Source of the DNA: Chrysochromulina parva
Lineage: Eukaryota > Haptophyta > Prymnesiales > Chrysochromulinaceae
Direction: 5' to 3'
Assembly: GCA_002887195.1 (NCBI GenBank)
Contig: PJAB01001771.1
Span: 1-12,296, forward strand
Length of the DNA stretch: 12,296 bases
Positions 1 to 6,843 of the stretch are shown here, in pieces. The position numbers and the translations under genes are program-made. Position 1 is the stretch's first letter; each line of letters starts with the position of its first letter. The notes below the pieces were generated by a model, which did no database searches, had not been told where the DNA came from, and saw only the letters and a program-made list of their open reading frames with translations.

Positions 1-159
1 TGGTTCTTCCGCAACTTCTTCGACTCAGAGTACCACTACTACCACCACGCGACCTCAACCGTCAATTACGCCGAGATGGAGTGGATCGACTACCTCTTCG
101 GCACCCATCACACGCAGGTCGGCGCCGCCAAGACGAGTAACGTCCACAAGGGCACTTAG
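1..159 (+). CDS. Fatty acid hydroxylase / sterol desaturase family protein, C-terminal fragment
   Basis: Only the last 52 residues are in the window; the rest lies to the left. Frame 1 is open from base 1 to a TAG at 157-159. The fragment carries the histidine cluster HYYHH (residues 12-16), then VNYAEMEWIDYLFGTHH. This matches the last part of the membrane fatty-acid-hydroxylase superfamily (PF04116), where an HxxHH box is followed by an NY(G/A)...W-D-LFGT segment. Family members are di-iron enzymes embedded in the ER membrane that hydroxylate or desaturate sterols, sphingoid bases or fatty acids. The fragment is too short to choose a substrate or subfamily. It ends with a lysine-containing hydrophilic tail (AAKTSNVHKGT) without a classic KKXX retrieval signal. 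The family call is fairly secure; the specific enzyme is unknown. Confidence 0.7.
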   Translation, partial: WFFRNFFDSEYHYYHHATSTVNYAEMEWIDYLFGTHHTQVGAAKTSNVHKGT

Positions 160-200
160 GAACACCCATAATCGTACGGTAAGTGAGTTAAAAAAGAAAC

Positions 201-626
201 GTGTCAAAACGAGCGACCTGTCAAGGCAGTCTGTCAAGTAACCCCGCACGTTCACACCTCCTCATGCAACTGAACGAAATGCTCTGTGCGACGCCAGTCG
301 CGTTACTACGCCGCCTGGCAGGCTGCAGGAGGCTGCAGGAGGAGCCGGGCACTCATGACGAGCCGTTGACAGAGCCTGAGACCTCAGGCAGCGACGATGG
401 GAGCAGTAGCAGCCTCGTGCTGATCATCGTGCTTCTGCTGATCCTGCTGGCAATGTGTGTGGCGTGGAGATTGTGGCGATTGAGAAGGTTTTGGGCCAAT
501 CATGCACGGAGCGTCAAGGTCCTCGACGAGATCGAGATGGAGTTCGTCAACGATGACGCAGACGATCACGTGTTGGAGGACGAGGATATCAAGCCCCGAA
601 GAAGCGATCTGCGCAGCCATCGATGA
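201..626 (+). CDS. Small single-pass membrane protein with acidic tail (hypothetical)
   Basis: A 141-residue frame. The second half looks clearly coding: third positions are GC-rich from about base 340 on. It has an acidic Ser/Asp/Glu linker (about residues 46-70), one strong transmembrane helix (about 71-89, SLVLIIVLLLILLAMCVAW), a basic stop-transfer patch RLWRLRR (90-96) and an acidic tail with VLDEIEMEFVNDDADD (107-122). The basic flank predicts a cytosolic C-terminus. The first 45 or so residues have poorer codon bias and begin only 41 bp after the previous stop, so the real start is uncertain. It may be ATG 264 or 282, or the coding part may be an exon entered at an AG near 330-340, within the repeated GCTGCAGGAG motif. 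I do not recognise the family. A membrane adaptor or receptor tail is possible, but nothing in the sequence decides this. Confidence 0.5.
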   Translation: MSKRATCQGSLSSNPARSHLLMQLNEMLCATPVALLRRLAGCRRLQEEPGTHDEPLTEPETSGSDDGSSSSLVLIIVLLLILLAMCVAWRLWRLRRFWANHARSVKVLDEIEMEFVNDDADDHVLEDEDIKPRRSDLRSHR

Positions 627-1735
627 CAACATGCCTGCGGCCGCCCAGCCCTTCGCACAGCAGCATCGTCGGACCATTTGCTACCTTGCGATCCGTGGAT
701 GCTGATCCATGCGACGAGCCAGGACTGCCGTGCATCAGCAGCAGCCAGCAGCAGGTGTGCGACGACAGAGCAGAGGCGCGGGCGCAGCAGGATGCGCTCG
801 TGCATAAGCAGTGCCCGCACACGGCGTGCGTGTGATTGCGCGGGTGCCAATGCTACACGCCCTCCTAGCGTGATGATGCGTGGAATCCTCACACCTGCGC
901 TTCGTTCTGGCAGCACACCGTGCCTCTCGTCCGTGTCCTCCTTCTTCTTCTGTTTCTGTGTCTGCGTCCGCCAGCTATCGTCGATCTCAGACGCCAAGTG
1001 CAAGGGGCACACTGGGGTCTAGAGGCCCTCATCGTTCACATGTCGCCGGTTCGTCAGCATATTTCCGCATTGTCAGCATCGAGATGCCGGGTCCGCTGGT
1101 CCCGGCTGGGAAGCCCGCTACTCTCGGCAACGCAAGCTCCGCAGCTGGTGGCGCGCCGTGGCACACATGCGTGGAGCATGATTACGTGCGCATAACGAGC
1201 GACGCGCCCGGAGGAAATCGCAAGGCGACCGAAATGCGAAAATGCCTGTACAGTATTACGAGGTGTCCACTATAGAATACAGTGTGCATGCTGGTTGCAT
1301 GGCATGTGTTGTGTGAATGCTGAGTCACGACAGCAGCTACGATTGGCTACGAGTTTCGGTGGAGACGAGAGTTAAACACGAGGGTGTAGTACGTCATTTG
1401 AGTCCAAAGTCGACCCGCGCGCCCGCACGCCGTCGGCCGTCCGTCGAGGTCGCGCGGATTGAGCGCCACTGTACCGTTACCGGTCTTACTGGAGGTCGCG
1501 CGCGTCGTCGCGCGACCCCCGTCGGCCCCGTCGCGTCGGTTCGCGTGTAGCAAATGATCAATGACGATGCCAAAAATCTTACAAATACCGTCGACATTGG
1601 TATAACCACTCACGCCGAGACTCCAGTCCTTGCTCGATCGCTTGTGCAGCGACTACTACGTCCGGCACCATGTTGGACTTCCTATGAAAGGGGCTAAAAG
1701 CCCGCCCCGGCTGCCTAGAGTCCCTAGATTATTGC
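627..1735. other. Intergenic stretch with no defensible gene
   Basis: About 1.1 kb. Overlapping frames exist on both strands, but none keeps coding composition over its length. The best candidate is minus strand 566-1012. Its first 36 or so codons (about 905-1012) have GC-rich third positions and a Lys/Glu/Gln-rich product, but the bias fades beyond that and its end overlaps the membrane-protein gene. The + strand is C/T-rich at 920-960. From about 1260 to 1400 and from 1548 to 1620 base composition becomes more AT-rich, flanking a CpG-dense block at about 1410-1545. No tRNA, rRNA or mobile element was recognised. Confidence 0.5.
1494..1517. repeat. Perfect inverted repeat (9-bp stem, 6-nt loop) in a CpG-dense block
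   Basis: GGTCGCGCG (1494-1502) and CGCGCGACC (1509-1517) are exact reverse complements around the loop CGTCGT. The left arm, with its flank, also occurs as GAGGTCGCGCG at 1446-1456, so the motif is both inverted and directly repeated in under 75 bp. It sits in a CpG-rich island between AT-richer flanks. It could be a promoter or protein-binding element, a structured RNA segment or a small foldback remnant; the sequence does not decide. Confidence 0.45.
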
Positions 1736-1869
1736 GTGCGGCCCATGGCGCCTAAAGGAAAGATGATCTCTTCATCCGCTTCTGGCTCACTTGCAGATCC
1801 ACTTCACAGTGTGCGCCTCCCGCGCGTGCCTCTCCGGGGCTTGCGGGTGTGTGTCTGGCCGATAGGGCC

Positions 1870-2220
1870 CTACAACGGAGCGGAGCAGATCCACACAACC
1901 GCGTCGCTCTCCGGGTCCACGACGCAGACCATGCCATCGTCAGTGCTGTCGAACGACGCAGGGCCGCAGACACCAACTGCGGACAACTTTTCGAGCGTAT
2001 CTGCGTTCGTCGCGACGCAAACTGTCTTGTCATCGTCGGCACCATCCTCGGAAAGAACGGTCGGCTGGCAGTATCGGCTCTTGGCCTGGAACATGGGCGG
2101 GGTGGCGTGCTTGTCAGGCTCTGACGCCCAACGGTTCCTGAACTCCACTGGGAGCTGCTGCGTAGGGCGGAGTCCCGGGGGGAAGGCCATGCCAAGGCCC
2201 GCGGTCGTGAACGAGAGCAT
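1870..2220 (-). CDS. Hypothetical protein, possibly the 3' part of a longer gene
   Basis: The minus-strand frame from ATG 2220-2218 to TAG 1872-1870 gives 116 residues. Composition favours this strand: roughly three quarters of third positions are G or C, and the product has a normal mix of Asp, Glu, Lys and hydrophobics (for example ATNADTLEKLSAVGV and DGMVCVVDPESDAVVWICS). The overlapping plus-strand frame (1736-2269) shares the same third positions but yields a Ser/Thr/Gly-rich, charge-poor product typical of an antisense shadow. No domain or family was recognised. It has four cysteines and no membrane segment. The same frame is open upstream, with a possible ATG at 2328-2326, except for one TGA at 2244-2242. 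The start is therefore uncertain: a short intact gene, a gene with an unseen intron, a broken gene or a recoded TGA all remain possible. It lies just downstream of the DDRGK1 homologue on the same strand. Confidence 0.4.
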   Translation of the reverse strand: MLSFTTAGLGMAFPPGLRPTQQLPVEFRNRWASEPDKHATPPMFQAKSRYCQPTVLSEDGADDDKTVCVATNADTLEKLSAVGVCGPASFDSTDDGMVCVVDPESDAVVWICSAPL

Positions 2221-2377
2221 GACGCTCTCGGTGGTCGGTGATCAAATCTCATCCCTGCTCTTGAACTGAGTTTCGTCAAATTCACAAAGCGGCTTTGCGG
2301 GATCGAAATCGCGCGCATCGCTCCTCATTTTCACAACACGACGCTCTTGAGATTCACCCCCCGGTCTTGACGCTACT

Positions 2378-3443
2378 TTATCCAGCAGGAGCGGCAGCTG
2401 CGCCCCCCGGCTTCTCGCTGTCGTCGTCCTCCGCAGTGGAAATCTCCTTCCTCTTCGGCTGAAGGTCGATCAGCTTGTTGCTCTCCATGGCGAGCGTAGA
2501 GATACGCACGCGCCCTTTACGCTGCACATACTTGGCCACGGCCTCCATCTCAGCGGTTGTGATGTAGATGAACTTGCCGCGGTCGTCTATGACGCCTGTG
2601 ACGTGACCCATGCGCTCGAGGGCCTGGACGCGCTGGATCACGTCTTGCACCCGCAGCTTGAACTCCGCAGCGATCTCCTCCAGCACGGTCACCTTGTGCT
2701 CCTTCATGTACGTAATGAAGCGCTCGAGCATCTCCTCCTCCTCCACGGCACCCTCCGCCTCCTCTCCTGCCTCGTCCACGCTGAACATGTCCTTCCACTT
2801 GTCGTACTCCTCTTGCTTTGCCTTGGCGAGCGCCTCCGCCTCCTGCCGTGCCTTCTCCTCGCGCGCGAGCGCCTTGGCTTCGCGTTCCGCCTCCTTAGAG
2901 CGACGCTTCGCGTCCTTTTCGCTCTCCTTTTCGCGCATCGCCTCGACCTGCGCGGCACGCGCCTCGACCTGCTCGCGGTGCTCGGCCTTGCGCTGGGACT
3001 TCTTGCTGGACCCGGCCGCACCATCATCATCGTCATCGTCGTCGTCGTCGTCGTCGTCATCCCCGCCTCCGCCACCGCCCGTCGCCGCCTCCGCCTCGAG
3101 CATGCTGCCACCCTTCTTCATGCGTGCAAGGCCACCCTTTTTCTTCTTTCCCTGCCCGCGATCGAGCTTGGCCTGCTTTTTGGCGAGCGCAGCGTCCTCG
3201 CGCGCCCTGATGGCGGCATCCGCAGCGTCCTGAGAGTAAGAGCATTTTGCGCACCGTACAAGTGTGCGTGAGCTGTGCGAGGCAATCAGCAACAAGTGTG
3301 GCTGTAGTTTTCTGGCAGCGACAGCGAGCGCGCACCGCTTTGGCCTTCTGGCCCGCCTGCGTGCGAAAGAGTAGGAAGATGGGGATCACCATCGCCGCGA
3401 TGAGTACAAGGATCGCCGCGATCGCGGCGAGGTCCATTATCAC
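2378..3443 (-). CDS. DDRGK1: DDRGK domain-containing protein 1 (UFBP1) homologue, two exons
   Basis: In animals and plants this is the ER-membrane adaptor of the UFM1 ligase complex (UFL1-UFBP1-CDK5RAP3), which acts in ribosome quality control and ER-phagy. Exon 1 (3443-3336) encodes 36 residues including a membrane anchor (LAAIAAILVLIAAMVIPIFL). A 106-bp GT-AG intron (3335-3230) follows in phase 0, and exon 2 (3229-2378) supplies 283 residues, for 319 in total, against about 314 in human DDRGK1. After the anchor come a Lys-rich region, a run of 13 Asp (residues 93-105), a long charged coiled coil (about 114-179) and the winged-helix DDRGK domain (about 200-290). The signature GVIDDRGKFIYIT is intact (DDRGK at 251-255), and GRVRISTLAMESNKLIDL follows. 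The chosen start puts the anchor at the N-terminus, as in the family. Not odd apart from the Asp run and a Gly/Ala/Pro tail. Assignment is very secure. Confidence 0.93.
3023..3061 (-). repeat. (GAY)13 codon repeat encoding poly-Asp
   Basis: Thirteen consecutive Asp codons, mixed GAC and GAT, lie inside the DDRGK1 homologue between a Gly run and the coiled coil. The pure GAC part is seven units, the segment most likely to vary in length. Confidence 0.9.
3230..3335 (-). other. Spliceosomal intron of the DDRGK1 homologue (GT-AG, 106 bp)
   Basis: On the minus strand the donor is AAAGCG|GTGCGC and the acceptor is a pyrimidine-rich CTTACTCTCAG|GACGCT. Removing it joins the membrane-anchor exon to the lysine-rich region in phase 0 and restores the usual family length. 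It is the one intron in the window supported by protein homology. Confidence 0.85.
3413..3430. repeat. 18-bp perfect palindrome in DDRGK1 exon 1
   Basis: TCGCCGCGATCGCGGCGA is its own reverse complement. It falls in the codons for the Ala/Ile-rich transmembrane anchor, so it probably reflects codon choice (GCG, ATC, GCC) rather than a dedicated site. Confidence 0.5.
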
Positions 3444-3532
3444 GACTTCAGTCAGCAGCGACCAGCTGCAGCGCGAGCATTTTCACAGCAAGTTTCTAAC
3501 ATGTACCTGATCAAGTCCCAGTCAGATCACAC

Positions 3533-4339
3533 ATGCCGTTCAGTCACACATGCAACAATCGTGCAACACAAATAACCGAATTTCTGCTCATGGTGGCTGA
3601 TCCAGTCCGCGAAGCCATCACGAAGCCCGTCTTCTGCAACGTGCCGCAGAGCCCGAGGCTTTCACATCAGCAGCTGATGAGGATGCCTTCGCACCTGCTG
3701 CGACTTCAGCGTGCCGCTGATGGCATACTACGGCTGACGCCAAACACTCAGGGCGTCACCCAGTCGCTCAGGACTACACCACCGCTTCACAGCCAGCGCT
3801 CGTACGGTGGATATATCGTCGGGAACCAGGTGCCTGAAAGCCAGCGCTCCTTGTCGCTCAACTCACTACCCGGGTCGCAGCTCAGCTCTCGCCCGGACCG
3901 TTTCCGAACCGACAGCGATTCCTCACCACGCCCCAGCCACGCTCAATCATCTTCCACGTGCACGAGGTCATGCCCTCCTGATTCGACGCGCCGACTCTCG
4001 TTCAGCGAGAAACGTAGATTAGGTTTAGCCTGGAAACGTCCAGGAGGGCCGACGACCAGAGCAGCTCATCCGTCAGCGTCACGAGGTGCTGCTGCTCCTT
4101 CTCACCGTTTTTGTGATAGGGAGCAATGGCGAGGCCAACCATTTCACCATCCTCCTTCAGTTGCGGAAAGAACATGTGAGCAAAGGGCTCTGATGAGCTA
4201 CGCTGACCGAAGCTACACGGAGTGGAACTTTATCCGACCCGATCGAGACAACCCTCCTTCGGCTCGAGACTATCGCCCGTTGCCACGGCCTGGCGACTGG
4301 GTCGGCAATACGCCGCATACTGCTGCGTACGATGCCTGA
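3533..4339 (+). CDS. Long disordered ORF of doubtful status
   Basis: An uninterrupted 268-codon frame with a possible later start at ATG 3590. The product is rich in Ser, Arg and Pro, with no recognised domain, signal peptide or membrane segment. In the first part (about 3590-3950) third positions are about 75% G+C by hand count, compatible with coding. Over 4023-4196 third-position GC drops to about one third, while the opposite strand has a strong coding pattern there, so at least that part is probably a shadow. The 5' end lies 89 bp from the DDRGK1 start, divergently oriented. Options are a real + gene ending by splicing before about 4020, or an entirely spurious frame opposite a spliced minus-strand gene. 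The minus strand also has short protein-like frames at 3527-3661 and about 3790-3940, so I cannot settle this. Confidence 0.3.
   Translation: MPFSHTCNNRATQITEFLLMVADPVREAITKPVFCNVPQSPRLSHQQLMRMPSHLLRLQRAADGILRLTPNTQGVTQSLRTTPPLHSQRSYGGYIVGNQVPESQRSLSLNSLPGSQLSSRPDRFRTDSDSSPRPSHAQSSSTCTRSCPPDSTRRLSFSEKRRLGLAWKRPGGPTTRAAHPSASRGAAAPSHRFCDREQWRGQPFHHPPSVAERTCEQRALMSYADRSYTEWNFIRPDRDNPPSARDYRPLPRPGDWVGNTPHTAAYDA
4002..4229 (-). CDS. Probable coding exon or small ORF on the minus strand (hypothetical)
   Basis: A minus-strand frame is open from just after a TAA (4232-4230) to a TGA (4004-4002). By hand count over 4023-4196, G+C is about 64% at codon position 1, 34% at position 2 and 70% at position 3, the pattern expected of a real gene here. 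The product is well balanced and soluble, for example EPFAHMFFPQLKEDGEM, VGLAIAPYHKNGEKEQ and HLVTLTDELLWSSALLD. From its only internal ATG (4175) it is 57 residues. AG acceptors precede it (for example CTCATCAG|AGCCC at about 4190), so it is more likely the last exon of a spliced gene. No family was recognised. It could also be a gene remnant. Confidence 0.45.
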   Translation of the reverse strand, partial: SSTPCSFGQRSSSEPFAHMFFPQLKEDGEMVGLAIAPYHKNGEKEQQHLVTLTDELLWSSALLDVSRLNLIYVSR

Positions 4340-4352
4340 AAGAAACGGCAGC
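4239..4352 (-). CDS. Possible upstream exon of the same minus-strand gene
   Basis: On the minus strand a strong acceptor-like tract TTTCTTTCAG ends at about 4336. It is followed by an open frame with a normal composition (HRTQQYAAYCRPSRQ, then AVATGDSLEPKEGCLDRVG) up to a TAA near 4232. A GT within GAGGGTTGTC (about 4254) could be the donor to an acceptor near 4190, giving an intron of about 65 bp. No start codon or earlier exon is visible before the divergent glycosyltransferase gene. The exon chain is inferred from composition and splice-like motifs only. Confidence 0.22.
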
Positions 4353-4431
4353 GGGCTACTTGCATTTAGAAGAGACAAGAAAGGCTTGATCTCCATACGA
4401 AATTTCGTTTTCCTTTTGCCGTGTTGTTCAC

Positions 4432-6843
4432 GTGAAAACCCGAGAGCGGCTTTCGTCTGTCAACATGTCGCCGTCTACCGCTCTGCGTTGCGTGGCCGCG
4501 ATTGCAGGCTTCTTTGTCGGCACCATGCCTTGGCGTCCAAGGACACCAGAAATCGCTCCATCACCGCTATTCGATGCAAGCCAACTCGCTACACCGCCAT
4601 CTCCTCCTCTGACACTTCAGCCACCGCCTTCAATAGCTGTCATGCCAGGCGGTGCCACCTCAGTGGGTCCCTTCAACCTTGACCGCCGACGTGGACTACG
4701 CGCCGCGGTAGCGGCACGTGCGGTGCACGGTGAGCTTGTTATCTTCACAAGTAACGTGAACGGCCTTTCAGCGGCTGCTAACATGGCACTCCAGCTCCAG
4801 AAGCTCGGCCTGCCACAGCACTTGGTGTTGGCCGATGAGCGTCAAACGTGCACAGCCGCGCACGCGCGCTGGAACTGGTTAGGTTGCGGCTGGTCGGGCG
4901 GCCTGCCAGGGTTCGAGGAAAAGTACGCAGCGGGTTGGGGTGGCGAGACGGCGCGGCTGTGGTCGTTGTGGAGCGCCAAGTGGGTATTGCTTGCTCGGCT
5001 CGTCGAGTTGCGCGTGAATGTGCTCGCCCTCGACACGGACATGATGCTGATAGCCGACCCGTACCCGCTGCTTCACACGCCGCCGATCAGCCACTTCAAG
5101 CTCGTTATCGTGCCGGAGGGCTCGCGCGTAAATTTGGGATTTATCTACGCGCGAGGCAAGAGCGTCCAGCCAGCTGGAGGTGTCATGTCGGTGCTCTGGG
5201 ACGTGGTACGTCGGCTGCGGCTGTTCACCGAGGATTGGCCGTTGCTAGGCCGGACAGGGAGCAAGACCTCGACGGCCGGGCTGTGGGATCAAGGACTCTT
5301 CACCGACGCGATCTGCTCGGCAGTGAGTGGCGAGATAGTGTATCCATACACCTTCTTGCAGTCGCCACGCACGGGGGTGTGGAAAGCGATCGGATGGCCA
5401 CCCGCGGCGCTCACCGTGGCCAACATCAGCGACCTGCACACGGTGCCGTGGTATGACGCGCGCCATGCAAACCACGAGCGCATCGCCGACATTGCCCGTG
5501 CCTCGAAGCGGATGGGCGTCCGTTGGCGCGCGCCTCGACCTTCGCAATTCCTTCCGCCAGGCAACCACCCACAGCGCCTTGAGTGGAGTGCACAGCAGCA
5601 CCCACTGCTCTGGACGGCGCTGCGGGCGCTCGACCCGATCGCACAGCTACGCCGGCGCTCCGAGTCAGCGGTCACGCCTGGGTGGCTCGATGCGCGCCTT
5701 CGACCACGCGGCGGTCTGTGGCCGCGGCTCGGTAGTGGCGATGGCGATGGCCTCGCCAGCGGTGGCCATGATGGCAGCGTAGAGGCGATGCTCGCCACCC
5801 CTGACTGGCTCTACTGCCTCGTGGGGCGTTGGGCGATCACCGCCGGCTGGCCCTCCCTCGCACCCCGGGCCGTGTGCGCCGTGGTCCATCTTGTCGAGAC
5901 ACGCTCGCAATTTGGCGCATGGAGTTCCTTCAAGGCCGCCCGCCCGTTTGTGATGCGCGCACTAGGCCATTGGCACTTACCCGAGCCGCCACCCACGCCG
6001 ATGGAGCCCAGGATGCCTGAGCTTCGCGGCGGCGGCCCGGCGACGATCCGCCTTGCCTGGTCCGAATGGGATGCCACCGGCCGCGCACAGGGGATTGGGG
6101 CGCTCCTCAATGCGCTTCACCGGCTCTCCATCTTCGCCGCGCTGAGCGGACGCACACCAGTCATCCCACGTGTACCATGCACGAGCAAATGGATCTTGAC
6201 CAACCGTTTCGGTCGCGCTGGGCTCGCAGATGATTACATACTCCAAGTGCCTAACGCGTCTCACTCGATCGCAGCAGCGGCGGCGGCCGAGGCGAGCGAC
6301 GGTTATGATGGAGCCTCCGTCGAATGCCACTTGTCAATGGGCGGTAGGCAATGCATGTTGCCGATGGTGCTGCCCGCGTGGGCACGCCCGCATGACGCTG
6401 CGATCGCTTTTCTTGGCAATCACTCTCCCGAGGCTGCGCCGGCACTCGCCGTCGACGGCGGACTGAGCATCGTCGGCAGCAGCAGCGGCGGCGGCGGCGG
6501 TGGAGGCCAGGGCGGTGCGGCTGGGGGGTGCGGCCGCCAACTCACTGCCGATCTCGATGCCTTACGAGACGCGTTTGTGGCCGCGCGATCGGCTGCCATG
6601 GTTGAGATGAGATCGAGCCTGCTCCCCAACGATGGTACGGGCGCGCCAGGCAGCCTCGAGTGTCGCGAACCCGATTCTTTTGACGAGAGCCTCCTGCTGC
6701 TAGAGGAGCGTGCTCGATTGCGAGTGCTGCGTTCGGCGTGCCCGGCCTTCTTCGGATCGCAGCGGAACCTCCATCTACTGCACCGGCGCCGTGGGCTGTT
6801 CGAGACAGACCGACGTGGCAGGGCTTTGAAGCACGACGGCTGA
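4432..6843 (+). CDS. Golgi-type glycosyltransferase (nucleotide-diphospho-sugar transferase domain) with a second C-terminal module
   Basis: An intact 803-codon ORF. A second in-frame ATG at 4465 (residue 12) is the likelier start, because it puts the hydrophobic segment (about residues 17-33) close to the N-terminus, as in type II Golgi enzymes. A Pro-rich stem follows (about 40-75). The first catalytic-like domain (about 98-380) resembles PF03407: LVIFTSNVNG, WSAKWVLLARLVELRVNVLALDTD with the metal-binding DTD at 201-203, VNLGFIYARG at 233-242 and WDQGLFTDAI at 285-294. PF03407 enzymes move sugars such as arabinose, galactose or xylose onto wall glycans or glycoproteins. From about residue 530 a distinct segment begins, with GRAQGIGALLNALHRL followed by SIFAALSGRTPVIPRVPC (550-583). 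It looks like the nucleotide-sugar-domain entry motif of large fucosyltransferase-like enzymes. A Ser/Gly linker lies at about 680-697. Acceptor and donor are unknown. Confidence 0.8.
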   Translation: MKTRERLSSVNMSPSTALRCVAAIAGFFVGTMPWRPRTPEIAPSPLFDASQLATPPSPPLTLQPPPSIAVMPGGATSVGPFNLDRRRGLRAAVAARAVHGELVIFTSNVNGLSAAANMALQLQKLGLPQHLVLADERQTCTAAHARWNWLGCGWSGGLPGFEEKYAAGWGGETARLWSLWSAKWVLLARLVELRVNVLALDTDMMLIADPYPLLHTPPISHFKLVIVPEGSRVNLGFIYARGKSVQPAGGVMSVLWDVVRRLRLFTEDWPLLGRTGSKTSTAGLWDQGLFTDAICSAVSGEIVYPYTFLQSPRTGVWKAIGWPPAALTVANISDLHTVPWYDARHANHERIADIARASKRMGVRWRAPRPSQFLPPGNHPQRLEWSAQQHPLLWTALRALDPIAQLRRRSESAVTPGWLDARLRPRGGLWPRLGSGDGDGLASGGHDGSVEAMLATPDWLYCLVGRWAITAGWPSLAPRAVCAVVHLVETRSQFGAWSSFKAARPFVMRALGHWHLPEPPPTPMEPRMPELRGGGPATIRLAWSEWDATGRAQGIGALLNALHRLSIFAALSGRTPVIPRVPCTSKWILTNRFGRAGLADDYILQVPNASHSIAAAAAAEASDGYDGASVECHLSMGGRQCMLPMVLPAWARPHDAAIAFLGNHSPEAAPALAVDGGLSIVGSSSGGGGGGGQGGAAGGCGRQLTADLDALRDAFVAARSAAMVEMRSSLLPNDGTGAPGSLECREPDSFDESLLLLEERARLRVLRSACPAFFGSQRNLHLLHRRRGLFETDRRGRALKHDG

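Noticed and set aside
1347..1613. 88-codon minus-strand ORF through the CpG-dense block
   Set aside because: First half has low third-position GC and the second half only reflects CpG repeats; no homology recognised.
1691..1703. Small hairpin GGGCT-AAA-AGCCC as a terminator
   Set aside because: Five-base stem with no T-run; bacterial-type terminators are not expected in this nuclear DNA, and chance is sufficient.
1736..2269. 177-codon plus-strand ORF
   Set aside because: Shares third positions with the minus-strand frame, so codon bias cannot separate them, but the product is Ser/Thr/Gly-rich and charge-poor. The minus-strand product looks far more like a protein.
1752..2318. 188-codon minus-strand ORF in another frame
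   Set aside because: Very Arg/Ser-rich product without domains, out of frame with the better minus-strand candidate.
2603..3271. Two long plus-strand ORFs opposite the DDRGK1 gene
   Set aside because: They are antisense to a securely identified gene; their Leu/Val- or Ser-rich products come from reading Asp, Glu and Lys codons backwards.
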